NCBI RefSeq assembly: GCF_003368325.1
Contig: NZ_CP031467.1
Location: 3,038,001-3,102,000, forward strand
Direction: 5' to 3'
DNA: 64,000 nt
DNA from: Paraburkholderia caffeinilytica
GTDB taxonomy: Bacteria; Pseudomonadota; Gammaproteobacteria; Burkholderiales; Burkholderiaceae
Shown: positions 28,535 through 38,775 of the stretch, in pieces
Numbering within the stretch: position 1 is the stretch's first letter
Layout of the letters: each line of letters opens with the position of its first letter
Program-made: the position numbers and the translations under genes
Notes under the pieces: model-generated
Seen by the model: the letters and a program-made list of their open reading frames with translations, nothing else
Database searches by the model: none
What the model was told of the DNA's origin: nothing

Positions 28535-29704
28535 TCAGCCTTTGAACGGATTGTGTTCGCGCAGCTCGTCCACATACGCGTGGATGCTGTTCTTTTCGTT
28601 GTCGAGGAAGTGGCCGACCGCATCGGCGAAGGCCGGATGCGCGAGCCAATGCGCCGAGCGCGTCACGGTCGGCAAAAACCCACGCGCCATCTTGTGCTCG
28701 CCCTGGGCGCCGCCTTCGAACGCACCGAGCTTTTCTTCGATGCAGAATTCGAGCGGCTGATAGTAAGCCGTTTCGAAGTGCAGGCAGGGCACGTGTTCCA
28801 ACGCACCCCAGTAGCGGCCATAGAGCGTGCCGCCGGTTTTCCCGTCGCGCTGGTAGACCACGAGCGAGCTGGCGATCGGCTTGCCTTCGTATTCGGCGAT
28901 CACCAGCAGCAGATTTTCCGGCATCGAGGCGCCGATCGTGCGGAAGAAATCGAGGTTCAGATACGGACTCGAAAAGTGCTCGCGGTAGGTTTGCCGATAG
29001 CACTTGCTGAAGAATCGCCAGTCGGCGTCCCGGATATCCTCGCCGCGAATCCGGCGCATCGTCACGCCGGCTTCCTGAACCTTGCGACGCTCCGCGCGGA
29101 TGTTCTTGCGCTTCTTCTGTTCGAGCGTGGAGAGGAAATCGTCGAAGTCGCGATAGCCGTCGTTCAACCAGTGGAATTGCACGCCTTCGCGCTGCATCAT
29201 GCCCATGTCGGTCAGCGCAGCGCCTTCCGTTTCGGTCGGAAACAGCACATGCAGCGACGATACGTCGGCTTGCTCGGCAAACGCCATCAACGTCGCGGCC
29301 AGATGCCGGAGCGCATGCGTATCCGCCGATAACAGCCGGTTGCCCTGCACCGGTGTGAACGGCACCGCGCACAGCAGCTTCGGGTAGTACGGCAGACCGT
29401 TGCGTTTGTACGCATCGGCCCAGGCCCAATCGAAGACGTACTCGCCGTACGAGTGCCCCTTCAGATACACGGGCGCGGCCGCCACGAGCTTGCCGGTGCG
29501 TGGGTCGGCGAGCGTGACGAATTGCGGCGCCCAGCCGGTATCGGCGACCGCGCATTGGGTCGCGTGCAGCGCGCTCAAGAACTCGTGCCGCAGAAACGGC
29601 GTGGGTTGCGCTTGCCGGGCGAGGAGGGCGTTCCATTCCGCGGCGTCGACCTCGGAGGGCGACGCCAGAATGCCCGTGCGATAATCAAAGCGTTCCTGGT
29701 TCAA
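28535..29704 (-). CDS. GNAT/FemAB-like acyltransferase (PF04339 family)
   Basis: A protein of about 389 residues of the family once called DUF482. Motifs: TPFLRHEFLSALHATQCA, APVYLKGHSYGEYVFDWAWADAY, NRLLSADTHALRHLAATLMAFA, FDDFLSTLEQKKRKNIRAERRKV, and the C-terminal HFETAYYQPLEFCIEEKLGAFEGGAQGEHKMARGF. The start is uncertain. The frame is open to an ATG at 29839 (434 residues), but that ATG abuts the divergent nadE start and the added 45 residues look unlike the family, so I suggest the TTG at about 29704. The acceptor is unknown. Confidence 0.85.
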   Translation of the reverse strand: MNQERFDYRTGILASPSEVDAAEWNALLARQAQPTPFLRHEFLSALHATQCAVADTGWAPQFVTLADPRTGKLVAAAPVYLKGHSYGEYVFDWAWADAYKRNGLPYYPKLLCAVPFTPVQGNRLLSADTHALRHLAATLMAFAEQADVSSLHVLFPTETEGAALTDMGMMQREGVQFHWLNDGYRDFDDFLSTLEQKKRKNIRAERRKVQEAGVTMRRIRGEDIRDADWRFFSKCYRQTYREHFSSPYLNLDFFRTIGASMPENLLLVIAEYEGKPIASSLVVYQRDGKTGGTLYGRYWGALEHVPCLHFETAYYQPLEFCIEEKLGAFEGGAQGEHKMARGFLPTVTRSAHWLAHPAFADAVGHFLDNEKNSIHAYVDELREHNPFKG

Positions 29705-29837
29705 TCTGTGTGACTGTTCCCAATGAGCGACGCCAGGCGTGATGCGAAGCGTCGTTCGTTTATCCGATTTGTCCGTTGCCGTCGAGCTAACCAGCCGCGG
29801 TACTCGTAAGCCGTCTGGCTTGCCTGTCGATCCTGCC

Positions 29838-31562
29838 ATGAAGACCCGAATCGCTCTTGCTCAAATCAATGTCACCGTCGGCGACTTCGCCGGCAATGTC
29901 GCGAAGATTGTCGCTGCCGCGCGGGCCGCGCACAACGATGGTGCGAAGCTGCTGATCGCGCCCGAACTCGCGCTCTCCGGCTATCCACCCGAAGATCTGC
30001 TGCTGCGTCCCGCGTTCTACGCCGCGAGCGCGGCGGCGCTTGCCGATCTGGCCGCGCAGCTGAAGCCCTTCGCCGGCTTGCATGTGGTCGTCGGCCATCC
30101 GCTGCGTGACGTGACACATGCGGTGGCACACGCGGCGACGCACGTCGCGGCGCACGGCCATGGTAATGCAAACGCGCCGATCGAGCGCGGTGTCCCGCCG
30201 GTCGACACCTTCAACGCCGCCTCGCTGATCGTGGACGGGGAAGTGGCCGGCACCTATCGCAAGCAGGATTTGCCGAATACGGAGGTGTTCGATGAGAAGC
30301 GCTACTTCGCTTCCGACCCGAAGCCGTTCGTGTTCGAACTGGACGGCGTGAAGTATGGCGTGGTGATTTGCGAGGACGCATGGCATGCGTCGGCCGCGCA
30401 AATGGCGAAGGCGGCAGGCGCGCAAGTGCTGCTGATTCCGAACGGTTCGCCGTATCACCTGAACAAGGAAGCGGTGCGCTTCGACATTCTGCGGGCGCGG
30501 ATTCGCGAGACCGGCTTGCCCATGGTCTACGTGAACATGGTCGGCGCGCAGGACGAACTGGTGTTCGACGGCGGCTCGTTCGTGCTCGATGAACAGGGCG
30601 AGCTGGTCGCGAAGATGGCGCAGTTCGAGGAAGGCAACGCGATTGTCGAGTTCGACAACGGCAAGCCGGTGCCCGCGGCGATCGCGCCGGAGCTCTCGCT
30701 CGAGGCGCAGGTGTACGCCGCGCTCGTGATGGGCGTGCGCGACTACATCAACAAGAACGGTTTCCCGGGCGCGCTGATCGGTTTGTCGGGCGGCGTGGAT
30801 TCGGCGCTGGTGCTGGCCGTCGCGTGCGACGCGCTGGGCGCGGATCGCGTGCGCGCGGTGATGATGCCGTCGCGCTACACCGCGGACATTTCAACCACCG
30901 ACGCCGCCGAGATGGCGCGCCGGGTCGGCGTACGCTACGACGAAATCGCGATCGCGCCGATGTTCGACGCGTTCCGCGGCTCGCTCGCCGAGGAATTCGC
31001 AGGCCGCGCCGAAGACGCCACCGAAGAAAACATTCAGGCGCGCATTCGCGGCACCTTGCTGATGGCGCTGTCGAACAAGTTCGGCTCGATCGTGCTGACC
31101 ACCGGCAACAAGAGCGAGATGGCGGTGGGCTACTGCACCTTGTACGGCGACATGGCCGGCGGCTTCGCGGTGATCAAGGACATCGCCAAGACGCTGGTCT
31201 ACAAGCTGTGCCACTACCGCAATCAGGCCACGACGTTCAGCAGGCAGAACGTGATCCCCGAGCGGATTCTGACGCGCGCGCCGTCGGCGGAACTGCGCGA
31301 GAACCAGACCGATCAGGACAGCTTGCCGCCGTACGAAGTGCTCGATGCGATCATGCGCATGTACATGGAAGAGGACCGCTCGCTTGCCGAGATCATCGCG
31401 GCGGGCTACGCGGTCGACGACGTTAAGCGCGTCACGCGCCTCATCAAGATCAACGAGTACAAACGCCGGCAGGCACCGATCGGCATTCGCGTCACGCATC
31501 GGGCGTTCGGCCGCGACTGGCGTTATCCGATTACGTCGCGCTATACCGAGCCGGTGGAGTGA
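29838..31562 (+). CDS. nadE: Glutamine-dependent NAD+ synthase
   Basis: Makes NAD from deamido-NAD using glutamine as nitrogen source. The 574-residue protein has an N-terminal nitrilase-type glutaminase with the Glu of LLIAPELALSGYPPEDLL, the Lys of YRKQDLPN (about 141) and the Cys of VVICEDAW (about 177). The C-terminal synthetase has the ATP loop LSGGVDS (about 317-322) and TTGNKSEMAVGYCTLYGDMAGG. An Ala/His-rich stretch near residues 93-120 (HAVAHAATHVAAHGHG) is an insertion in the glutaminase domain. glnB follows by about 137 nt, a pairing common in Burkholderiales. Confidence 0.97.
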   Translation: MKTRIALAQINVTVGDFAGNVAKIVAAARAAHNDGAKLLIAPELALSGYPPEDLLLRPAFYAASAAALADLAAQLKPFAGLHVVVGHPLRDVTHAVAHAATHVAAHGHGNANAPIERGVPPVDTFNAASLIVDGEVAGTYRKQDLPNTEVFDEKRYFASDPKPFVFELDGVKYGVVICEDAWHASAAQMAKAAGAQVLLIPNGSPYHLNKEAVRFDILRARIRETGLPMVYVNMVGAQDELVFDGGSFVLDEQGELVAKMAQFEEGNAIVEFDNGKPVPAAIAPELSLEAQVYAALVMGVRDYINKNGFPGALIGLSGGVDSALVLAVACDALGADRVRAVMMPSRYTADISTTDAAEMARRVGVRYDEIAIAPMFDAFRGSLAEEFAGRAEDATEENIQARIRGTLLMALSNKFGSIVLTTGNKSEMAVGYCTLYGDMAGGFAVIKDIAKTLVYKLCHYRNQATTFSRQNVIPERILTRAPSAELRENQTDQDSLPPYEVLDAIMRMYMEEDRSLAEIIAAGYAVDDVKRVTRLIKINEYKRRQAPIGIRVTHRAFGRDWRYPITSRYTEPVE

Positions 31563-31651
31563 ACGTCAGCCGGACGGCTGCGGACTTACCCGATAGCAGG
31601 CCAGAAGCGCGTGCCGGATTGCCGCAACGCATCCGGCGCGGCGTAGAATAA

Positions 31652-32038
<387 letters not shown>

Positions 32039-32150
32039 GCGGTTCGACTCGCACGGTTAAAGCGCAGAGTTAAAGCGCCGGTATTGGCATCCATCGCACG
32101 CACGCACCGATCAGGTGCGTCGAGGCAGTGGCAAAACCGTGCGCGCAAAT

Positions 32151-32186
32151 AAAAAACGGTGCGATACCCTTTCGGACATCGCACCG
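32151..32186 (-). terminator. Intrinsic terminator of the porin gene
   Basis: On the minus strand CGGTGCGAT and ATCGCACCG form a nine-pair stem followed by TTTTTTATTT. Two more hairpins (about 32243-32266 and 32269-32293) lie between it and the porin stop. Confidence 0.75.
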
Positions 32187-32304
32187 ATACGCGCCTCTCG
32201 CAGCAGCGTGAAAAAGATTCGCTTGAAGAAATCCTGACTACACCCCGAAGGAAGTCTCTTCCGGGGGCGCCCCAAAGGAAGTTCCCTTGGGGCACACCGT
32301 TCGA

Positions 32305-33456
32305 TTAGAACGAGTGTTGAATACCTGCGTACACGCCGGTTTGGCTATGACCCGGCAGCGGGTTGTCCGTGCCGACTGCCGTACCCGAGTTATTCGCATT
32401 CAGGCCGTAGTTAGCCGTCTTGCTGTTTCGTGCCGTAGCAATCTGGATATCCAGCAGCGTGCGCTTGGACAGGTTGTACGAGCCGCCGACCGTGTAGATC
32501 GTCGCATTGCCTGCGCCATTGTTGCCGTTGACGTGATAGACCGCTGCGATCAGCGCCGCAGCCGGCGTTGCTTGCCAAGTCACACCGCCCCATTCGTGAT
32601 CGAGGGTAGTAGGCTGCCCCGGGAGAACGCCCGTTGCGCCGGCCGAACGGATAGCCTGGTAAGCGGCCTGAACCTTGAACTGACCGAGGAACACGTTCAC
32701 GAGAGCCGAGTATTCGCGCGATGCCGCGAACACGCCGGTTGAGATGTTGGCCGTATTGACGGCAGTGCCGGTCGGGCCGTACAGGCCGCCGTTAGCCGGG
32801 TTGCGGATTTCGTCGTACAGGCCGCGAATCTGGAACAGCGAGGTCGTGTAAGTGACTTGTGCGCCGGCTTCGCGACCTTGAGTGGTCGTGCCGTTACCGT
32901 TCCAGCTCGTTGCGTTCGACAGGGCGTATTGACCGTAGAAGTCAAAGCCTGCGATCTTCGGCGACTGGTACGCGAAGTTGTTGCTCGACTGCGGCCAGTT
33001 GCGGCCACGCACCAGCGATGCCGACGACCAGCTCGATTGACCGAACGGGTCGAAGTCCCACACGCCGTTCGAGATATAGAGCATGCGGCCCATCGTGAAC
33101 GTACCGTACTGGTCGTTCGACACGCCGACAGTTGCCCAACGATTGAAGAGACCGCCGCCGCCAGGGCCTGCACCCGTCATGGTGTTGAAGGAGCCTTCCA
33201 ACTGGAACAGAACCTTGTTGCCGCCGCCGATGTCCTCAACGCCCTTCATACCCCACAGGCTCGTACCCCAGTCGCCGCTTTCCGCGCGGAAACGATTCGT
33301 GCTGCCCGTTGCCTGGCCGTTTGCACCCGTGCCTTGCGGAACGCCCGTCATGTACTCAATGCCAGCGTCAAGGCGGCCGTACAGCGTCACGCTGCTTTGG
33401 GCGTGCGCAACTACACCGGCTGTCATCAGCGCAGCGGCGAGCAATGCTTTCTTCAT
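32305..33456 (-). CDS. General porin (Burkholderiales OmpC-like, PF13609)
   Basis: A 383-residue outer-membrane trimeric porin. The signal peptide MKKALLAAALMTAGVVAHAQ is followed by SSVTLYGRLDAGIEYM, the standard first strand; NKVLFQLEGSFNTMTG and the C-terminal TGVYAGIQHSF with a final Phe are diagnostic. I start at the ATG at 33456 because GGAGGAGAAG stands directly before it; the in-frame ATG at 33468 lies inside that ribosome site. Substrate selectivity cannot be judged. Confidence 0.95.
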   Translation of the reverse strand: MKKALLAAALMTAGVVAHAQSSVTLYGRLDAGIEYMTGVPQGTGANGQATGSTNRFRAESGDWGTSLWGMKGVEDIGGGNKVLFQLEGSFNTMTGAGPGGGGLFNRWATVGVSNDQYGTFTMGRMLYISNGVWDFDPFGQSSWSSASLVRGRNWPQSSNNFAYQSPKIAGFDFYGQYALSNATSWNGNGTTTQGREAGAQVTYTTSLFQIRGLYDEIRNPANGGLYGPTGTAVNTANISTGVFAASREYSALVNVFLGQFKVQAAYQAIRSAGATGVLPGQPTTLDHEWGGVTWQATPAAALIAAVYHVNGNNGAGNATIYTVGGSYNLSKRTLLDIQIATARNSKTANYGLNANNSGTAVGTDNPLPGHSQTGVYAGIQHSF

Positions 33457-33977
33457 CTTCTCCTCCATACCCTGTCAAAAAGTGAAACCCAGTACTGCGA
33501 ATGGTGTTCGGACGCAAGCGCGCCGAACAGAAATCGGTACCAGGGAGATTAGCGGGTGGATTGGGTCTCCTGCCGTGACGGATAGCCTCAGCGGGCCATT
33601 CTTCGCGCCATGCCGATCCCTCGCCGACCGGTTCTCCTCTGTTGCTTTGAAGTGAAACTACTTTTAATGAACTTTGTTTTGCTACTTTGGTTACTAATTT
33701 ATCAAAAATACCCCAGGGTGGGAGAAGAAATTAGTACCGGCTTGGGCCGGTGTCTCCAAATTGCAATACGAATATGCACAGGGAAGCGTTGCAGCGTCCC
33801 CAAAAAGACGGGAAACCCTTATGCCGCAAGGGAATCACGGATTGAGGCGAGCAACGTTAAGGATTGCCACTATTGACGCCTAAGATGCGGCAGAGTAGGG
33901 CGGAAAGAGGGTGGTTCGGGCCCGCTTTGGGGCCATTTTCGAGGCCAAAACGGCCGGAATGCACAGGTGAGCGAAGT
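33457..33977. other. Porin upstream region, no gene
   Basis: About 520 nt without a credible frame. The stretch 33655-33720 is clearly AT-rich compared with its surroundings, as expected for the promoter and leader of a strongly expressed porin. I could not place -35 and -10 boxes with confidence. Confidence 0.45.
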
Positions 33978-34001
33978 AAAAAAGGCGCTAGTAAGCGCCT
34001 T
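33978..34001 (-). terminator. Intrinsic terminator of the amino acid ABC operon
   Basis: On the minus strand AAGGCGCT-TACT-AGCGCCTT is followed by TTTT. It lies about 50 nt beyond the hisP stop. Confidence 0.82.
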
Positions 34002-34048
34002 GTAATACTACTTTGACTACAGCCCAAATAGCGGGCTGGTCGACAGTG

Positions 34049-34828
34049 TCATTTGAGGCTGCCGGAGAGGAACTGCTTGAGCCGTTCGCTCTTTGTGTTC
34101 CGGAAGACTTCGTCCGGATGGCCTTCTTCTTCGACGCGGCCTTGATGCAGGAACATCACGTGATTCGACACGTTGCGCGCGAACGCCATTTCGTGGGTGA
34201 CGACGATCATCGTGCGGCCTTCTTCGGCGAGCGTCTGCATGACCTTGAGCACTTCGCCGACCAGCTCGGGATCGAGCGCGGAAGTCGGCTCGTCGAACAG
34301 CATCACGTCCGGATGCATGGCCAGCGCGCGCGCGATCGCGACGCGTTGCTGCTGACCGCCCGACAGATGCGAGGGATACTGCTTCTCGAGACGAGGTGCG
34401 AGGCCGACTTTCTCCAGATACTCGCGTGCCCGTTCTTCGGCTTCCTTGCGCTTCAGACCCAGCACGTTGACCGGTGCCTCGATGATGTTCTCGAGCACGT
34501 TCATGTGCGCCCACAGATTGAAGTGCTGGAACACCATCGACAGCTTGGTGCGTACGCGCTGCAACTGCTTCGGATCGGACACGCGCAGCGCGCCGGCCTT
34601 GCCGATCTGCGTGCGGACTTCTTCACCGTCCACGAAGATGCGCCCGGCGTTCGGCTGTTCGAGGAAATTGATGCAGCGGAGCATCGTGCTCTTGCCCGAG
34701 CCGGACGAGCCGATCACGCTGATCACGTCGCCGGCGTTGGCCTTCAGCGACACGCCCTTGAGGACTTCGTTGTCGCCGTACTGTTTGTGAAGCTCGTCGA
34801 CGAAGAGCTTTTGCTTCCTGGTGTTCAT
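34049..34828 (-). CDS. hisP: Basic amino acid ABC transporter ATPase
   Basis: A 259-residue ATP-binding subunit of a polar amino acid importer (His/Lys/Arg/Orn type). Walker [10 protein letters not shown] is near residues 36-44, the signature [16 protein letters not shown] near 155, Walker [15 protein letters not shown], and the switch His in VVTHEMAF. It is the last gene of the cluster, 54 nt after the hisM-like permease gene. A terminator follows. Confidence 0.95.
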   Translation of the reverse strand: MNTRKQKLFVDELHKQYGDNEVLKGVSLKANAGDVISVIGSSGSGKSTMLRCINFLEQPNAGRIFVDGEEVRTQIGKAGALRVSDPKQLQRVRTKLSMVFQHFNLWAHMNVLENIIEAPVNVLGLKRKEAEERAREYLEKVGLAPRLEKQYPSHLSGGQQQRVAIARALAMHPDVMLFDEPTSALDPELVGEVLKVMQTLAEEGRTMIVVTHEMAFARNVSNHVMFLHQGRVEEEGHPDEVFRNTKSERLKQFLSGSLK

Positions 34829-34882
34829 CGGGGTCCTTGGCGGGCTTACTTGCTTGGGGGCGTAGCGCCCATCCTGTCTTGT

Positions 34883-35596
34883 TTACTTGCCTTGCGGCCG
34901 CAGGTAAGCGAGCCAGCGGCGCTCGGCGCGGCGGAACAGCCACACGAGCGCAAAAGAAATGCACAGATAGAGCAGGGCGGCGAGGCCGAACGCATTGAAC
35001 GACTGATACGTGGCCGAGTTCACGTCGCGGGCGATCTTGAGAATGTCCGGCACGGTCGCGGTGAACGCGACGGTGGTGGCGTGCAGCATCAGGATCACTT
35101 CATTGCTGTAGTACGGCAACGCGCGGCGCAGCGCCGACGGCAGAATCACCCGTCGGTACAGCGTGAACGACGACATGCCATACGCGCGCGCCGCCTCGAT
35201 CTCGCCATACGGCGTGGCCTTGATCGCGCCCGCGAAAATCTCGGTGGTGTACGCGCAGGTGTTCAGCGTGAAGGCGAGCAGCGTGCAGTGCATGCCGTCG
35301 CGAAAGAACGCGTTGGTCAGCTCGTGGTTGCGGATGATTTCGAGACTGTACAGGCCGGTGTAGCACAGCAGCAGCTGCACGTAGAGCGGCGTGCCGCGGA
35401 AGATGTACGTATACAGCCATACCAGGCCGGCGAGCCATTTCTTCTTCGACACGCGCGCGACCGCGAGGGGGATCGACAGGCAGAAGCCGAGTCCGATCGA
35501 CACCACCAGCAGCCACAGCGTGATCACGACGCCGGTGAGGCGGTAGCCGTCGGTATACAGATAGTTGCGCCAGTATTCCTGAATGATCTCGATCAT
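34883..35596 (-). CDS. hisM: Basic amino acid ABC permease (HisM type)
   Basis: A 237-residue inner-membrane permease with about five helices and the EAA loop (EIEAARAYGMSSFTLYRRVILPSALRRALP) that docks on the ATPase. YIFRGTPLYVQLLL is typical of the polar amino acid family. Its ATG overlaps the stop of the hisQ-like gene by four bases (ATGA), so the two permeases are translationally coupled and probably form a heterodimer. Confidence 0.94.
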   Translation of the reverse strand: MIEIIQEYWRNYLYTDGYRLTGVVITLWLLVVSIGLGFCLSIPLAVARVSKKKWLAGLVWLYTYIFRGTPLYVQLLLCYTGLYSLEIIRNHELTNAFFRDGMHCTLLAFTLNTCAYTTEIFAGAIKATPYGEIEAARAYGMSSFTLYRRVILPSALRRALPYYSNEVILMLHATTVAFTATVPDILKIARDVNSATYQSFNAFGLAALLYLCISFALVWLFRRAERRWLAYLRPQGK

Positions 35597-36282
35597 AGAT
35601 CCGCCTTTCGCACGCCGGTCGAGTAACGCTTTTCGAGGTACATCAGCACGAAGTTGGACACTGTGGTGATGACGAGATAGATCGCCCCTGCGAACAGGGT
35701 GAAGAAGAAGAACCGCAATGTGCCCTTGCCGGCATCCTGCGAGGCCTTGACGACATCTGCGAGACCGATGATCGACACCAGCGCCGTGGCTTTGACCATC
35801 ACCTGCCAGTTATTGCCGATGCCAGGCAGCGCGAAGCGCATCATCTGCGGGAACATGATCCGCGAGAACACCTGCCAGCCGGTCATGCCGTAGGCCGCGC
35901 CCGCTTCGAGCTGGCCGCGCGGCACCGCGAGGAACGCGCCGCGGAAAGTCTCGGTGAAGTACGCGCCGTAGATGAAACCCAGCACCGCGACGCCGGCCAC
36001 GAATGGGTCGATGTCGATCTGGTCCCAGCCGAGCAGGTCGGTCAGGTTATTCAGCCAGATCTGGATGCTGTAGAACAGCAGCAGCATCAGCACCAGGTCC
36101 GGCACGCCGCGCACGAGCGTCGTGTAGACGGTGCCGGCACCATACGAGAAACGGTTTTTCGACAGTTTCGCCGCCGCGCCGAGCAGGCCCAGCACGAAAG
36201 CGAACGCCAGCGACAACACCGCCAGTTTGACGGTTTGCCAGGTGCCGTTGAGAAGCAGCGGGCCGTAGCCTTGAAGGAACAT
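35593..36282 (-). CDS. hisQ: Basic amino acid ABC permease (HisQ type)
   Basis: A 229-residue inner-membrane permease: MFLQGYGPLLLNGTWQTVKLAVLSLAF at the N-terminus, LVRGVPDLVLMLLLFYSIQIWLN, and the EAA loop QLEAGAAYGMTGWQVFSRIMFPQMMRFALPG. The frame is open to 36405, but the ATG at 36282 has AGGA upstream and gives the family length. It pairs with the hisM-like subunit next to it. A gap of 290 nt separates it from the binding-protein gene. Confidence 0.94.
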   Translation of the reverse strand: MFLQGYGPLLLNGTWQTVKLAVLSLAFAFVLGLLGAAAKLSKNRFSYGAGTVYTTLVRGVPDLVLMLLLFYSIQIWLNNLTDLLGWDQIDIDPFVAGVAVLGFIYGAYFTETFRGAFLAVPRGQLEAGAAYGMTGWQVFSRIMFPQMMRFALPGIGNNWQVMVKATALVSIIGLADVVKASQDAGKGTLRFFFFTLFAGAIYLVITTVSNFVLMYLEKRYSTGVRKADL

Positions 36283-36572
36283 AGGGGGTCCTTGACGATG
36301 CGTTCGTGACGCACCGCGAAAGACGCGGCCAGCTCTGCACCGCGTTTGCCGCGAGCCTGGACTCGCCGTTTCCCGCGGCGCACAGCGCACCGCTGTGCAA
36401 ATCATGACTGCAGGGCCGTTGCCGGTCTTGCAGCGCGCTTTTCGACTCTCGTCGTGAATCGGGGTTGAAGCTGCATCTGAAACTGCTGTTCAAGCTGCTT
36501 TTGAATCTCTTGCGACTGTATTACGAAGCCTCGGGAAAGCCCATGCGGGCGAGCCCCGAGTGAGTCACCCAC

Positions 36573-37349
36573 TCAATGGCCAGGATTGATGTCGACGTCG
36601 AAGTACTGTTTTTCGAGCTTCCTGAACGTGCCGTCCTGGCGCACTTGCGCCAACGCCTGGTTGAACATCGCCTTCAGCGCGGCGTCATCCTTGCGCAGGC
36701 CGATGGCCGTGCCTTCACCGATCGTCTTTGGGTCTTTCACTTCCGGGCCGGCCCAGGCGAAGCCTTTGCCGCGCGGCGTCTTCAGGAACCCGGCGTCGGC
36801 TTGCAATTCGTCCTGCAAGGCGGCGTCGAGGCGTCCCGAAGCAATGTCGGCGTAAACCTGATCCTGATTCTGGTAGGACACCACGGTCACGCCTTTGGGC
36901 TCCCAATACGCCTTGGCGTAGGTTTCCTGAGTCGAGCCCTGCTCGACGCCGACATGCTTGCCCTTCAGCGATGCAGCCGTGGGCAGCAGCGGCGAGCCGG
37001 CTTTGGCGATCATGCGGGCCGGCGCGTCGAACAGCGTGTCGGAGAAGTCGATCTGCTCGCGGCGTTTGTCCGTGACGGTCAGCGACGATACGATCGCATC
37101 GAACTTCTTGCCCTTCAATGCCGGGATGATCCCGTCCAGGTCCTGCTCGACCCACACGCACTTGACGTTCATTTTCGCGCACAGCGCTTTCGTCAAATCG
37201 ACGTCGAAGCCGACGACCTGGCCGCTGGCCGCCTTCGATTCGAACGGCGGGTAGCTGGCGTCCACCCCGATGCGCACGGTTTTCCATTCTTTCGCCATCG
37301 CGCTGGTGGCCATGACGGCAAGCGCCACGCACAGTGCGGCCTTCTTCAT
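36573..37349 (-). CDS. Periplasmic basic amino acid binding protein (HisJ/ArgT-like)
   Basis: A 258-residue solute-binding protein with signal peptide (MKKAALCVALAVMATSAMA). Family segments: VRIGVDASYPPFESKAASGQVVGFDVDLTKALCAKMNVKC, WDGIIPAL-type residues here as LDGIIPALKGKKFDAIVSSLTVTDKRREQIDFS, and FDVDINPGH at the end. It first captures the amino acid for the permease-ATPase complex encoded just downstream. The choice between Lys/Arg/Orn and His is not decidable by eye. Confidence 0.93.
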   Translation of the reverse strand: MKKAALCVALAVMATSAMAKEWKTVRIGVDASYPPFESKAASGQVVGFDVDLTKALCAKMNVKCVWVEQDLDGIIPALKGKKFDAIVSSLTVTDKRREQIDFSDTLFDAPARMIAKAGSPLLPTAASLKGKHVGVEQGSTQETYAKAYWEPKGVTVVSYQNQDQVYADIASGRLDAALQDELQADAGFLKTPRGKGFAWAGPEVKDPKTIGEGTAIGLRKDDAALKAMFNQALAQVRQDGTFRKLEKQYFDVDINPGH

Positions 37350-37845
37350 GTTTCTCCTGGATCAAACTGATCGTCGTGGTGTGCCGATCTCGACGACCGC
37401 CGGCTTGTGGCCGGCCGTCGCTATTCTAGGCGGTCAAAATTGTTGCGCCGCGTGCGAGCGTCGCTTCGGACCCGCCGGCGCGCGTTCGGCGCACACGCGT
37501 CTCGAAAAGGGCGGTATTTTACCCGAACAGGGGCAGGGCGCCAGTGCGGGGCGGCGCCGTCTGCCGATGGGCGGGCACATGCGTTGTGCATGCGCGACGA
37601 TGGCGGGCCGCGGGCTGGTAGGCTTGCGCGCAGTCATTTGCGTTGATGTTCGACAAGCCGGCGTCCGGATATCGGATGCCTGTCTGGCGAGACGGGCCTC
37701 CACGCCGACTACCCGCGGCCGGCGCCGGCCGCGCCGCGCGATTGCACGGATTTATGAAACGATCCGGTGCGGCGTTGCCCGTTGTTTAGCGCGCTTCGCG
37801 CCCATACATTCTGGGCATCGTTAATTGACTCACCGGGAGACCCTC
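37350..37845. other. Divergent region between binding protein and pirin, no gene
   Basis: About 500 nt, very GC-rich, with frames open in several phases but none with a ribosome site and family sequence. It should hold the promoters of both flanking genes. A near match to a sigma-54 promoter (GGGCACATGCGTTGTG, about 37573) fails at the essential -12 GC. Confidence 0.45.
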
Positions 37846-38556
37846 ATGATCGAGATTCGCCGTTCCGACGAACGTGGCCACGCCAACCACGGCTGGCTCG
37901 ACTCGTATCACAGCTTTTCGTTTGCCGACTACCGCGATCCGCAACACGTGCATTTCGGCCCGCTGCGGGTGATCAACGAAGACCGCATCGCCGGCGGCCA
38001 GGGCTTTGGCACGCACGGCCATCGGGACATGGAAATCGTCACGTATGTGCTAGAAGGCGCGCTCGCGCACCGCGACAGCATGGGTAACGGCTCGACCATC
38101 CGTCCCGGCGACGTGCAGCGCATGAGTGCCGGCACAGGCGTGCAGCACAGCGAATTCAACGCATCGCAGGACGAATCGGCGCACCTCCTGCAGATCTGGG
38201 TGATTCCGAAACGCGCGGGCGATCAGCCTGGCTACGAAGAAAAACGCTTCGACGATGCCGACAAGCGTGGGCGTCTGCGTGTGATCGCCTCGCCCGACGG
38301 GCGCGACGGCTCGGTGACGATTCACGCGGATGCATCGATTTACGCGGCGCTGATCGATGGCGCGGAACAGGCCACGTTCGTGTTGCCGAAGGGCCGGCTC
38401 GCGTATGTACACGTGGCGCGAGGCGCGCTGACCGTGAATGGCGAAGCGCTCCAGGCCGGCGACGCCGCCAAGCTCAGCGAAACCGATACGGTGACGCTCG
38501 AAAAGGGCGAGCGCGCCGAAGTGCTGCTGTTCGATCTCGGCCCCCTCAACGGGTAA
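37846..38556 (+). CDS. Pirin-family protein (YhhW-like)
   Basis: A 236-residue bicupin. MIEIRRSDERGHANHGWLDSYHSFSFADY is the usual start; the metal ligands sit in GTHGHRDMEIVTYVLEG (His-x-His and Glu) and in GVQHSEFN. The second cupin ends with LSETDTVTLEKGERAEVLLFDLGP. E. coli YhhW has quercetin 2,3-dioxygenase activity in vitro; the natural role is unknown. The ATG at 37846 has GGGAGA upstream and is preferred to the one at 37825. Confidence 0.92.
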   Translation: MIEIRRSDERGHANHGWLDSYHSFSFADYRDPQHVHFGPLRVINEDRIAGGQGFGTHGHRDMEIVTYVLEGALAHRDSMGNGSTIRPGDVQRMSAGTGVQHSEFNASQDESAHLLQIWVIPKRAGDQPGYEEKRFDDADKRGRLRVIASPDGRDGSVTIHADASIYAALIDGAEQATFVLPKGRLAYVHVARGALTVNGEALQAGDAAKLSETDTVTLEKGERAEVLLFDLGPLNG

Positions 38557-38693
38557 ATGTGGGAAAGCGTGGATCAGTGCGGTAAAGGCCGACCACGGTG
38601 GCGCTCATTCATCGCCCGATGCTCGAGGGGTGCCGGTTGCAAGCGCAACGGACAACGGGCAACCCGGCTTGAAGCATGAGTTGCGCGCATACA

Positions 38694-38725
38694 GAAACGC
38701 CACGGAAGTTTTTCCGTGGCGTTTC
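38694..38725. terminator. Bidirectional terminator between pirin and Spy-like gene
   Basis: GAAACGCCACGGAA (38694-38707) pairs perfectly with TTCCGTGGCGTTTC (38712-38725), with the loop GTTT. It lies between the convergent genes. Confidence 0.82.
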
Positions 38726-38775
38726 TGCATTCGGACGACGGCCGCACCGGCCGCCTTCCGCCTACGTCGACCCGC

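Noticed and set aside
28398..29636. Alternative frame inside the acyltransferase gene
   Set aside because: Arg-rich, out of frame with the recognised PF04339-type protein.
34013..35626. A 537-codon plus-strand frame across hisP and hisM
   Set aside because: Antisense shadow of two well-defined ABC genes.
37573..37588. Sigma-54 promoter candidate GGGCACATGCGTTGTG before pirin
   Set aside because: The invariant GC of the -12 element is GT here, and it lies about 260 nt from the gene.
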